Assembly: GCA_035518635.1 (NCBI GenBank)
Contig: DATIXI010000045.1
Span: forward strand, 1 to 37,937
Direction: 5' to 3'
Length of the DNA: 37,937 nt
Origin: AC-32 sp035518635
GTDB taxonomy: Bacteria; Actinomycetota; Thermoleophilia; Gaiellales; Gaiellaceae
Both the position numbers and the translations under genes were made by a program. This document shows positions 28,677-35,580 of the stretch, piece after piece. The notes beneath the pieces were generated by a model. The model saw only the letters and a list, made by a program, of their open reading frames with translations. It searched no databases and was not told where the DNA came from. Positions within the stretch are counted from its first letter, which is position 1; the number at the start of each line of letters is the position of its first letter.

Positions 28677-30020
28677 TCACGGCACTCCGCCGGCGCTGGC
28701 CTGCTTGAGCGCCGCGTTGATCTGCTTGTCCACGTTCTCCAGGCCGCCCTGGAGATCGCTCGCGTGCCCGTTCTGGTACGCGGTGTTGAAGGTGCTGAAG
28801 AGGTTCTGGTTCTGCGCTCCGATGATCGAGACCGGGGTCGTCGCCGTGTTCGGGTTGTTGAAGATCCGGACGAACACCGCGAAGCGCGGGTCGTTGTGCA
28901 GCAGCGGCGAGCGGGCGCTCGCCGTGGTGGTCGGAACGTTCGCGATCCCGTTCGAGAGCAGCGCCTCGGCCTTCGTGTTCGTGGCCAGGTACTTGACGAG
29001 CTCCCAGGCTGCGGCCTTCTGCTTCGCGGTCTTCGGGATCCCGAGGATGCTCCCGGAGGTGTAGCCAGCGCCGTAGAGCTGTGGCATCGAGTCCGCCACG
29101 GGCAGCGGCGCCGTGGCGTACTGCACCTTCGAGCCGTCCTTCTTGATCAGCGAGACTCGCCATTCGCCGTCGAGGTTCATCGCGACCTTGCCACGCTCGA
29201 ACGCCTGAGACGGGGAGAACTCGTCGCCCGCCGCCGCCTGCCACTTGACGAGGTTGTTGTAGCCGTACCAGTCGACGAGGTTCTTCTGCCACTTCAGGAA
29301 GGCCTTCCAGCCGGGGCTCTTGGCGATGATCGAGTTCCCCTGCGCGTCGACCCACTTGGCCCCGAATTGCGGCCCCCAGTGAGCGGGCGCGTTCTCGTAC
29401 CAGCCGTTGACCGGGTCGAGGCCGACGACCTTGAGCGAGCCGTCGCTGTTGCGAACCGTGAGCCTCTTCGCGTACTGCGTCAGCTCGGACATGGTCCGCG
29501 GCGGGTGCGTGAGGCCCGCCTTCTTGAACATCGCGGTGTTGTAGTAGAGGCCGTACGCGTCCGCGAGCATCGGCAGCGCACAGCGGTTGCCCTTGTACTG
29601 GGTGTAGTAACGCGGCGCCGGCGGGAACGTGCTCGCGGGGATGTTGTCCTGCTTCAGGTACGGGTCGAGGTTGATCCACGCACCCGACGAGCAGTACTTG
29701 CCGCTGTAGTCGGACGAGCTCGACTCCGCGACGTCGGGTGACTTCCCGGCGGTGATCGACGCGAGGATCTTCGTGTCGTCGATGCCGCCGCGCGTCGTGA
29801 CGTGGATCCCCGGGTGCGTCTTCTCGAACTGGGCCACGACCTGCTTCATCACCCCGAGCTCCGGATCGGTGAAGTAGACCCAGTAGTTGATGTTCACCGG
29901 GTGGTCCGCGGAGAACGTGGTCGTGGACGCGCTGTTCTTCGACCCGCCCCCTCCCGAGCACCCAGCCGCCAGCAGGATCGAGACCAGCACCGCCACTGCC
30001 ATCGCCGCCCGCTTCACCAT
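28677..30020 (-). CDS. Sugar-binding lipoprotein of the ABC importer (family 1 SBP)
   Basis: A 447-residue extracytoplasmic solute-binding protein. Residues 1-20 form a lipoprotein signal (MVKRAAMAVAVLVSILLAAG) with lipid-modified Cys21 in LLAAGC, followed by a Gly/Ser linker. The mature part shows the MalE-like pattern: INYWVYFTDPELGVMKQVVAQFEKTHPGI, then SPDVAESSSSDY, LPMLADAYGLYYNTAMFKKAG and a C-terminal KYLATNTKAEALLSNG stretch. It captures the sugar and delivers it to the permeases. Abundant Trp and Tyr in the middle fit sugar stacking. The ATG follows GAGGAGGG. It is the first gene of the seven-gene operon, and its promoter lies in the gap shared with the ROK regulator. Confidence 0.9.
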   Translation of the reverse strand: MVKRAAMAVAVLVSILLAAGCSGGGGSKNSASTTTFSADHPVNINYWVYFTDPELGVMKQVVAQFEKTHPGIHVTTRGGIDDTKILASITAGKSPDVAESSSSDYSGKYCSSGAWINLDPYLKQDNIPASTFPPAPRYYTQYKGNRCALPMLADAYGLYYNTAMFKKAGLTHPPRTMSELTQYAKRLTVRNSDGSLKVVGLDPVNGWYENAPAHWGPQFGAKWVDAQGNSIIAKSPGWKAFLKWQKNLVDWYGYNNLVKWQAAAGDEFSPSQAFERGKVAMNLDGEWRVSLIKKDGSKVQYATAPLPVADSMPQLYGAGYTSGSILGIPKTAKQKAAAWELVKYLATNTKAEALLSNGIANVPTTTASARSPLLHNDPRFAVFVRIFNNPNTATTPVSIIGAQNQNLFSTFNTAYQNGHASDLQGGLENVDKQINAALKQASAGGVP

Positions 30021-30031
30021 TTCGAGCCCTC

Positions 30032-30052
30032 CTCGTTAAGTTTCCGAACGAG
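30032..30052. promoter_or_regulatory. Inverted repeat at the predicted operon start (candidate ROK operator 1)
   Basis: CTCGTT-N9-AACGAG is a perfect 6-bp inverted repeat lying just after the -10 box and over the predicted start of transcription of the sugar operon. Position suits a repressor site. The assignment to the divergent ROK regulator is inferred. Confidence 0.4.
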
Positions 30053-30053
30053 A

Positions 30054-30082
30054 TTTATGACTCAATCGGCTTTTCGAGTCAA
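30054..30082 (-). promoter_or_regulatory. Promoter of the sugar ABC operon
   Basis: On the minus strand TTGACT (complement of 30077-30082) and CATAAA (complement of 30054-30059) are separated by 17 bp. They match sigma70-type boxes well. Transcription would begin near 30047, giving a leader of about 27 nt with the GAGGAGGG ribosome site. Confidence 0.6.
30058..30081. promoter_or_regulatory. Inverted repeat spanning -35/-10 (candidate ROK operator 2)
   Basis: TGACTC (30058-30063) and GAGTCA (30076-30081) are exact inverted arms 12 bp apart, one on each side of the spacer of the sugar-operon promoter. A protein bound here would exclude RNA polymerase. It also lies about 47 bp before the ROK gene, so autoregulation is possible. 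Confidence 0.45.
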
Positions 30083-30127
30083 GCCTCTGGACGTTTTCCA
30101 CAGGCTTGGTTAGGGTTGTTGACCATC

Positions 30128-31306
30128 GTGAGCGAGCAGACACGCGCCACTCCGCCCCTGCTGAAGCATCTCAACGAGCGCACCGTGCTCGAGACGATCC
30201 GCGCGGGCGCGCCCATCTCGCGCGCCGAGATCTCGCGCCGGGTGGGCATCTCGAAGCCGACGGTCTCGCTCGCGCTGCAGTCGTTGGTGGGCTCGGGGCT
30301 GGTGCGCGAGGCCGAGGACGGGCCCGACGGCCCCAGCTACGGCGCCGTCTACTTCGAGCCCGTGGCCGAGGCGGCTCTCGTGCTCGGGCTCGACCTCGGG
30401 GCCCGCTTCCTGCGCGGAGCGATCTGCGACCTCGGCGGGCGTGTGCGCGCGCGGCAGGACGTCGAGCTCTCGGACGGCGGGGCCGAGGCGGCGCTCGAGG
30501 CGATCGAGGAGCTGTGCGCCGGGCTGGTCGAGGCGACCGGCCTCGGGCGGCGGCTGGTCGACGGCGTCCTGGCAGGCGTGCCCGGCGTCGTCGAGGGTGC
30601 GAACGGCGTCGTCCGGCTCGCGGAGAACGTCCCCGGCCTCGAGGGCATGCGCTTCGCCGAGGAGCTCCGCGAGCGGCTCGACATGCCGGTCGTGCTCGAG
30701 AACGACATCAACCTGGCGGCGGTCGGTGAGCGCTGGCGCGGGGCGGCGCGGGGCGTGGACGACTTCGTGTTCCTCTCGGTGGGGACGGGCATGGGCGCCG
30801 GCCTCGTCCTGGGCGGTCAGCTCCACCGGGGGCGCCACGGCGCCGCGGGCGAGATCGACTTCGCGCTAGGCGACGGCGGCGAGGCGAGCGACCCGTCAGC
30901 ACCGGCGGTGTCGGCACTGGCGGCCGAGCTCGCGGAGCGGGACGACGACACGAGCCTTACGCCGCCCTACGAGGCGCGAGCGGTGTTCGGCGCCGCGCGC
31001 GCCGGAGACGATGTGGCCCGCGCGGTCGTCGACGAGGTGGCGAGGCGGATTGCCCTCCACATCGCTCCGGTCGCCGCAGTCGCGGATGTCGAGCTCGTGG
31101 TGCTCGGCGGAGGCCTGGGCGCCAACGGCGACCTGCTCCTGGTCCCGGTTCGCGACCACCTGGCCGACTGGCTTCCGTTCCCGCCGCGCGTCGAGATCTC
31201 GACTCTCGGAGACGCGGCCGTCCTGACCGGCGCGCTGGCCGTCGGGCTCCGCTCGGCCAGGGACAACGTCTTCGAGACGCGCTCCCGCCCGAGCGCCTCC
31301 GCGTAG
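30128..31306 (+). CDS. ROK-family transcriptional regulator
   Basis: A 392-residue NagC/XylR-type regulator. Residues ~12-65 are a winged helix (NERTVLETIRAGAPISRAEISR, recognition helix GISKPTVSLALQSLVGSG). The rest is a ROK kinase-like fold with GLDLGARFLRGAICDLGG, VLENDINLAAVGE and VGTGMGAGLVLGGQLHRG. The usual ROK zinc motif (CxCGxxGCxE) that should follow GAAGEIDF is missing, so the sugar-binding domain is probably a sensor only. It is divergent from the sugar operon and presumably represses it until the amino sugar or its phosphate is present. GTG at 30128 is preferred, with AGGG upstream; TTG codons at 30116 and 30119 are alternatives. Confidence 0.85.
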   Translation: MSEQTRATPPLLKHLNERTVLETIRAGAPISRAEISRRVGISKPTVSLALQSLVGSGLVREAEDGPDGPSYGAVYFEPVAEAALVLGLDLGARFLRGAICDLGGRVRARQDVELSDGGAEAALEAIEELCAGLVEATGLGRRLVDGVLAGVPGVVEGANGVVRLAENVPGLEGMRFAEELRERLDMPVVLENDINLAAVGERWRGAARGVDDFVFLSVGTGMGAGLVLGGQLHRGRHGAAGEIDFALGDGGEASDPSAPAVSALAAELAERDDDTSLTPPYEARAVFGAARAGDDVARAVVDEVARRIALHIAPVAAVADVELVVLGGGLGANGDLLLVPVRDHLADWLPFPPRVEISTLGDAAVLTGALAVGLRSARDNVFETRSRPSASA

Positions 31307-31332
31307 CGCCTGCGCTCCCGCGAGGATGATGC

Positions 31333-31344
31333 GAACATATGTTC
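31333..31344. promoter_or_regulatory. LexA (SOS) box upstream of dinB
   Basis: GAAC-ATAT-GTTC at 31333-31344, flanked by C on both sides (CGAAC...GTTCC), matches the Gram-positive/actinobacterial LexA consensus CGAAC-N4-GTTCG at all but the last base. It ends 1 bp before the GTG start of dinB, so LexA would cover the transcription or translation start. Confidence 0.8.
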
Positions 31345-31345
31345 C

Positions 31346-32533
31346 GTGCCTGCCGAGGCCACGATCCTGCACGCCGACGTCGACGCGTTCTTCGCCTCGG
31401 TCGAGCAGCGCGACGATCCCCGGCTCCGGGGCCGCCCGGTGATCGTCGGCGCAGGCGTCGTGCTCGCCGCCAGCTACGAGGCGAAGGCGCACGGCGTGCG
31501 GACGGCAATGGGCGTTGCCCGGGCGCGCCGCCTGTGCCCCGGAGCAATCGTCGTCCCGCCGCGCATGTCCGCGTACTCCGAGGCGAGCAAGGCCGTCTAC
31601 CGCGTCTTCGACGACACGACGCCGCTCGTCGAGGGCCTGTCGATCGACGAGGCGTTCCTGGACGTCCGCGGCCTGCGGCGGAGCTCGGGCACGCCGTCCG
31701 AGATCGCCCTACGGCTGCGGCACGAGGTGCGCGAGCGGGTCGGCCTGCCGATCACCGTCGGAGTCGCACGGACGAAACACCTCGCCAAGGTCGCGAGCGG
31801 CGTGGCGAAACCCGACGGCCTGCTCGTCGTTCCGCCCGATGGTGAGCTCGCCTTCCTCCACCCGCTTCCGGTCGAGCGGCTCTGGGGCGTCGGCCCGGTC
31901 ACGGCCAGGAGACTGCACGACCTGGGAGTCACCACTGTGAGCCAGGTGGCAGCCTTCGGCGAGGAGGCGCTCGAGGCGCTCGTCGGCCGAGCCGCCGGCC
32001 GGCATCTGCACGCGCTCGCCCACAACCGCGACCCCCGCCCGGTGCAGGCGCGACGGCGACGGCGCTCGATGGGGGCCCAGCGTGCGCTCGGCCGCTCTCC
32101 CACCCCTCCCGCGGAGGTCGACGCGGCGCTCGTCGCGCTCGTCGACCGCGTCACGCGCCGGATGCGGATCGCCGGACGGCGGGGCCGGACGGTCGTGCTC
32201 CGGATCCGCTTCGACGACTTCTCTCGCGCGACGCGCTCGCTCACGCTCCCGCGTGCGACCGCGAATACCGCGCGGGTCCTGGCTGCGGCCCGAGATCTCC
32301 ATTCGATCGCAGTGCCCATGATCGAGCGGCGCGGCATCACCCTGGTCGGAGTCGCCGTGACGAACCTCGACGACCGCATGCTGCAGCTCGCGCTGCCGCT
32401 CGATCGGCCCGACACGGACGCGCTCGACGCCGCGCTCGACGAGGTGTGCCGGCGATTCGGGCCCGCCGCGGTCACCCGCGCCGTCCTCCTGGGCCGTCGG
32501 CCCGGAGTCGCGATGCCGCTCCTGCCCGACTAG
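31346..32533 (+). CDS. dinB: DNA polymerase IV (Y-family translesion polymerase)
   Basis: A 395-residue Y-family polymerase. The palm carboxylates are Asp11 in HADVDAFFASVEQ and Asp101-Glu102 in LSIDEAF. VGVARTKHLAKVASGVAKP is the conserved palm block and LWGVGPVTARRLHDLG the helix-hairpin-helix of the thumb. The little-finger domain follows (about 235-345), and QLALPL near residue 350 resembles a beta-clamp-binding motif. It copies damaged DNA with low fidelity. The GTG start sits directly after a LexA box with no Shine-Dalgarno, implying SOS induction and perhaps leaderless translation. The second SOS gene follows 43 bp later with its own box. Confidence 0.92.
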   Translation: MPAEATILHADVDAFFASVEQRDDPRLRGRPVIVGAGVVLAASYEAKAHGVRTAMGVARARRLCPGAIVVPPRMSAYSEASKAVYRVFDDTTPLVEGLSIDEAFLDVRGLRRSSGTPSEIALRLRHEVRERVGLPITVGVARTKHLAKVASGVAKPDGLLVVPPDGELAFLHPLPVERLWGVGPVTARRLHDLGVTTVSQVAAFGEEALEALVGRAAGRHLHALAHNRDPRPVQARRRRRSMGAQRALGRSPTPPAEVDAALVALVDRVTRRMRIAGRRGRTVVLRIRFDDFSRATRSLTLPRATANTARVLAAARDLHSIAVPMIERRGITLVGVAVTNLDDRMLQLALPLDRPDTDALDAALDEVCRRFGPAAVTRAVLLGRRPGVAMPLLPD

Positions 32534-32544
32534 CACGAGCTTGA

Positions 32545-32566
32545 AAAGCGAACGTATGTTCGCTTT
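32545..32566. promoter_or_regulatory. Perfect 22-bp LexA (SOS) palindrome upstream of the exonuclease/GIY-YIG gene
   Basis: Arms AAAGCGAAC (32545-32553) and GTTCGCTTT (32558-32566) are exact inverted copies around GTAT. The core CGAAC-N4-GTTCG is the full actinobacterial LexA consensus. It is 10 bp before the preferred GTG start of the nuclease gene and 11 bp after the dinB stop. Confidence 0.88.
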
Positions 32567-32576
32567 CATCTCAGAG

Positions 32577-34253
32577 GTGCAGCTCGCGCTGGACTCGCTC
32601 GACCGCCTGGTGGAGACGCTCGAAGAGCAGGGCCCGCTCTCGGCCGTGGACGCGGCCCGCTCGCTCTTCGCGACCTCGTCGATCCCGCACGGGCTGGCCT
32701 CCTCCCTCCTCGCGGACCTCACGGCCGGCGACAGCAGGCTCGTCTGCTCCGGGGCCACGGTGTCCCTCGCCACAGGACGCGTCGACCCCCTGCTGGAGGA
32801 GGCGCGCTTCGTCGTCTTCGACCTCGAGACGACCGGTCTCTCCGCGGCGCGCGACCGGATCTGCGAGCTCGGCGCCGTCCGCGTGCGGGCACTCGAGCCC
32901 ACCGACTCGTTCTGCTCGCTCGTCGACCCGGGAGTCGCGCTCCCCGCTCCGGTCGCCCGCCTGACCGGCCTGCGCGATCAGGAGCTGCAGCGGGCACCCC
33001 CGGTCGCGGGCGTCGTCCGCCGCTTCCTGGCGTTCGCCGGAGACGACCTCCTCGTCGCCCACAACGCGCGCTTTGACCAGCGCTTCCTGGAGCGGCAACT
33101 GCTCCGTCTCCACGGACGGCGCCTGTCCGAGCCGCCCCTCTGCACGGCGGCCCTAGCACGCCGCCTGCTCGAGGGACGCGTGCGCCGGGTCGGCCTAGCC
33201 TCGCTCGCCCATTTCTTCGGCGTCCCGACCAGGCCCTGCCATCGGGCGCTTCCGGACGCAGAGGCGACGGCGCAGGTGCTCGTGCACCTGATCGGCCTCG
33301 CCCAGGAGCTCGGCGCGAGACATCTCTCGGACCTCCGCACGCTCGCCGCGCCGCGCAAGCGCCGCGTCTACGACAAGCGCTCGCTGGCCCGGGGCGCGCC
33401 CACGCGTCCCGGCGTCTACCTGTTCCGCGACCGCCACGACCAGGTGCTCTACGTCGGCCGGGCTCGCGATCTGCGCGCCCGTCTCCGCTCGTATTTCCAG
33501 AGCCAGCAGCAACGGCCGTCGGTCGAGGCGGCGCTGCTCGCGCTCGCCCGGATCGAGTGGCGCGTGCTCGGCTCAGAGCTCGAGGCGGCGCTCGAGGAGC
33601 TGCGCCTGATCCGTGAGCTCCAGCCGCCTGCGAACTCCCGCAGCCGCCGGACCGACCACGGCGTCTACCTGAAGCGCCGGAACGACGACGTCGTCGTCAC
33701 GAAGACGGCGACCGAGCTCGGCCCGATCGCCAGCCGCCGCAAGGCGTCGCTCGCCGCACGCGCGCTTGCGTCCAGCGCGCCCGAGGAGCTCGAGGGCCTC
33801 CTCGCGGACGGTGGCCCTCTGCCAAGGCTCCAACGGCGGCTCTCGCGCCTGTCAAGGGAGCTTCGCTACGAGGAGGCGGCCCGGCTGCGCGACCGGATCG
33901 AGGCGCTCGAGCACGTCGTCGAGCGCCTGCGGCGACTGGAGCGTCTGCGCACCCTGGAGCTCTGTCTCGTCGCGCCGGCTGTCGACCCTGCCTGGCGCAA
34001 GGCGTTCTTCGTCTGCGGCGGCCGGATGTGCGCTGTGCGCCAGCTTCCTCCGGGCGGAGGCGCGAGCCTGGAGATCGAGGCGGGCCTTGCGCAGTGCCGA
34101 ACGGCCCGCGCCGAGGCCGGCGGCCCGCTGAACTCCGAGCAGGCCGAGGACCTGCTGCTCATCGACGCCTTCGCGCGCATCCCACCGCCGGAGCTGGCGG
34201 TGCTACCCCTCGACGCGGAGCGGATCAGGGCCCACGTCGGCCCCGGCGCCTAG
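32577..34253 (+). CDS. SOS-linked DEDDh exonuclease-GIY-YIG-UVR fusion nuclease
   Basis: A 558-residue fusion. Residues ~1-65 are a helical N-terminal domain. Residues ~73-235 are a DnaQ-like DEDDh 3'-5' exonuclease with VVFDLETTGLS, LLVAHNARFDQRFL and HRALPDAEATAQVL. Residues ~270-355 are a UvrC/Cho-type GIY-YIG nuclease with PGVYLFRDRHDQVLYVGRAR and catalytic Glu in SELEAALEE, ending in LQPPAN like UvrC. A UVR-like helical hairpin (RYEEAARLRDRIEAL) follows near 425-440, which could contact UvrB. Known relatives occur in mycobacteria and other actinobacteria. It probably incises and trims damaged DNA. The GTG at 32577 is preferred: TTG at 32541 would place the LexA palindrome inside the gene. 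Its TAG overlaps the convergent stop (CTAG). Confidence 0.8.
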   Translation: MQLALDSLDRLVETLEEQGPLSAVDAARSLFATSSIPHGLASSLLADLTAGDSRLVCSGATVSLATGRVDPLLEEARFVVFDLETTGLSAARDRICELGAVRVRALEPTDSFCSLVDPGVALPAPVARLTGLRDQELQRAPPVAGVVRRFLAFAGDDLLVAHNARFDQRFLERQLLRLHGRRLSEPPLCTAALARRLLEGRVRRVGLASLAHFFGVPTRPCHRALPDAEATAQVLVHLIGLAQELGARHLSDLRTLAAPRKRRVYDKRSLARGAPTRPGVYLFRDRHDQVLYVGRARDLRARLRSYFQSQQQRPSVEAALLALARIEWRVLGSELEAALEELRLIRELQPPANSRSRRTDHGVYLKRRNDDVVVTKTATELGPIASRRKASLAARALASSAPEELEGLLADGGPLPRLQRRLSRLSRELRYEEAARLRDRIEALEHVVERLRRLERLRTLELCLVAPAVDPAWRKAFFVCGGRMCAVRQLPPGGGASLEIEAGLAQCRTARAEAGGPLNSEQAEDLLLIDAFARIPPPELAVLPLDAERIRAHVGPGA

Positions 34254-34519
34254 ACCTCGCGCGTAAGCCAGACCTCCGGCTCGCCCTGCACGCCCGATGC
34301 GACCAGCCTCTCGCGTAGGTCGCCGGCCCCGGCGAACGCCTGCGCCGCGTCGAGGTCGTCGAAGTCGTGCCAGACGGTGATGTCGGTCGGGTCGTCGACC
34401 GACTGGAAGACGCCCTTTCCGCGAACGCCGGCGGCCTCCTGCATCTCGGCGGCGCTGTCGTACACCCGACGCCACGCGTCGTAATCGGCCACGGTATGGC
34501 GAACGAACATGCGTACCAT
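34250..34519 (-). CDS. Small ABM-like (dimeric alpha/beta-barrel) protein
   Basis: An 89-residue soluble protein with a strand-helix pattern of the antibiotic-biosynthesis-monooxygenase/ferredoxin-like dimeric barrel: MVRMFVRHTVADYDAWRRVYD at the N-terminus and ITVWHDFDDLDAAQAFA later. Such domains bind small aromatic or polyketide ligands or act as cofactor-free oxygenases, but many have unknown roles. No catalytic residues can be named. A strong AAGGAGG precedes the ATG. It is convergent with the nuclease gene, and the two stop codons share the palindrome CTAG at 34250-34253. Confidence 0.65.
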   Translation of the reverse strand: MVRMFVRHTVADYDAWRRVYDSAAEMQEAAGVRGKGVFQSVDDPTDITVWHDFDDLDAAQAFAGAGDLRERLVASGVQGEPEVWLTREV

Positions 34520-34589
34520 GCTTCCTCCTTTGTCGCGGACGTCCTCGGTCGAGCCGCAGCCAGCCTAGAGCAAGCTTTAGGGTCAGGGC

Positions 34590-34982
34590 TTGATCGTCTC
34601 CCTCCATGTTGCGACAGGAGCGGCGGGAGGCTCGCTCGTCCGCTCCAGGCTCGCCTCGGTGCCGCTCGGCTTGGCGCTTCACCTTGCCGGGGATCGCGTG
34701 CCGCACTGGGACATCGGCGATCGCCGCTTCGAGATCGGCTCCGGGGTCGCCGCGGTCCTTCTCCTCGCAGCCGTCCGCGGGCCGTTCGATCCGGCCGTGA
34801 CCGGGGCGCTCGCGGCGTCGTCTCCTGACCTCGAGCACGTCCTGCACCTTCCGCGGCCAGGCGGCCGCAAGCTCTTCCCCAGCCACCGTGTGCACGGCTG
34901 GCACCGCAGCGGCGGCGTTCACACGTCGACTCAGCTACTCGTCGCCGGCGTCCTGATCGGCCTCCTGCTGCACCGCCGCTAA
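34590..34982 (+). CDS. His/Asp-rich small membrane protein, possibly YbcI-like
   Basis: A 130-residue protein with about three hydrophobic segments and conserved-looking His/Asp motifs: LALHLAGDRVPHWDIGD (28-44), SSPDLEHVLHL (77-87) and FPSHRVHGWHRSGGVH (96-111). The arrangement recalls the membrane-bound metal-dependent hydrolases of the YbcI/DUF457 group, where His and Asp at helix ends bind metal, but it is shorter than most. The only suitable start is TTG at 34590, with AGGGTCAGGG just upstream. It stands alone between a divergent small gene and a convergent CoA-binding gene. The function is unknown. Confidence 0.55.
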   Translation: MIVSLHVATGAAGGSLVRSRLASVPLGLALHLAGDRVPHWDIGDRRFEIGSGVAAVLLLAAVRGPFDPAVTGALAASSPDLEHVLHLPRPGGRKLFPSHRVHGWHRSGGVHTSTQLLVAGVLIGLLLHRR

Positions 34983-34987
34983 CGACT

Positions 34988-35464
34988 TCAGACGTCCCTC
35001 GGGACGTTGTGATTCAGGGTGAACACGATGCGCATTGCCTTGTGTCCGAGGTCAGCAGTAGGACCGAACATGCACGGGCAGCCGCCGTCGATCACGGCGA
35101 TCCCGCGCTCTCGGCCATAGGCGGTCGCGGTCTCGGAAACGCTGCCTTCACCGGGACCGCGGTGCATCCAGACGTGCTTGATCCCGAGCTCTGCGCACTC
35201 GCGCATCGTCTCGTCGGCGATCTCGGGTCGCGTGCCGATCACGACCGCCTCGACCCCTCCCGGAATCGAGTGGAGATCGTGGTAGGCGCGATCGCCCTCG
35301 ACCTCGTCCGCGTTGGGGTTGACGGCGAAGACCTCGTAGCCGCGGTCGCGCAGGCGCTTGTAGACAACGTTGCTGCCGTGGTTCCCGGGCGCTCGTGAGA
35401 CGCCGGTGACAGCCACACGCCTGTGGGCGAGAAAATCGGCTGCCGCGTCTTTGATGCTCGTCAT
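34988..35464 (-). CDS. CoA-binding domain protein (YccU-like)
   Basis: A 158-residue Rossmann-like protein of the CoA-binding family: VAVTGVSRAPGNHGSNVVYKRLRDRGYEVFAVNPN at the N-terminus, then PGGVEAVVIGTRP, HVWMHRGPGEGSVS and GIAVIDGGCPCMF near the end. The succinyl-CoA synthetase alpha-type CoA site is recognisable, but there is no ligase domain, so it is a stand-alone CoA sensor or carrier of unknown role. I chose the ATG at 35464 because AGGAGAGGAG lies just before it; a GTG at 35488 would place that ribosome site inside the gene. The gap upstream has an inverted repeat (35481-35503). Confidence 0.8.
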   Translation of the reverse strand: MTSIKDAAADFLAHRRVAVTGVSRAPGNHGSNVVYKRLRDRGYEVFAVNPNADEVEGDRAYHDLHSIPGGVEAVVIGTRPEIADETMRECAELGIKHVWMHRGPGEGSVSETATAYGRERGIAVIDGGCPCMFGPTADLGHKAMRIVFTLNHNVPRDV

Positions 35465-35480
35465 TCCAGAGCTCCTCTCC

Positions 35481-35503
35481 TGAGACACACGACCAGCGTC
35501 TCA
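35481..35503. repeat. Inverted repeat upstream of the CoA-binding gene
   Basis: TGAGAC (35481-35486) and GTCTCA (35498-35503) are exact inverted arms 11 bp apart, in the gap 17 bp before the ATG of the CoA-binding gene. It could be an operator or a leader hairpin. The rest of this 116-bp gap shows a weak GCGGG/CCCGC hairpin (35548-35567) that may end the DUF5995 transcript. Confidence 0.3.
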
Positions 35504-35580
35504 GCCCCGTCGTAGGGAGACATCGGGGATGGCGCTGATCGGTGGTTGCGGGTAAGGCGCAGCCCGCGCTGGGAGTCGGC

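Noticed and set aside
32541..32576. TTG start at 32541 for the exonuclease/GIY-YIG gene
   Set aside because: It would place the perfect LexA palindrome inside the coding region; GTG at 32577 leaves the box upstream.
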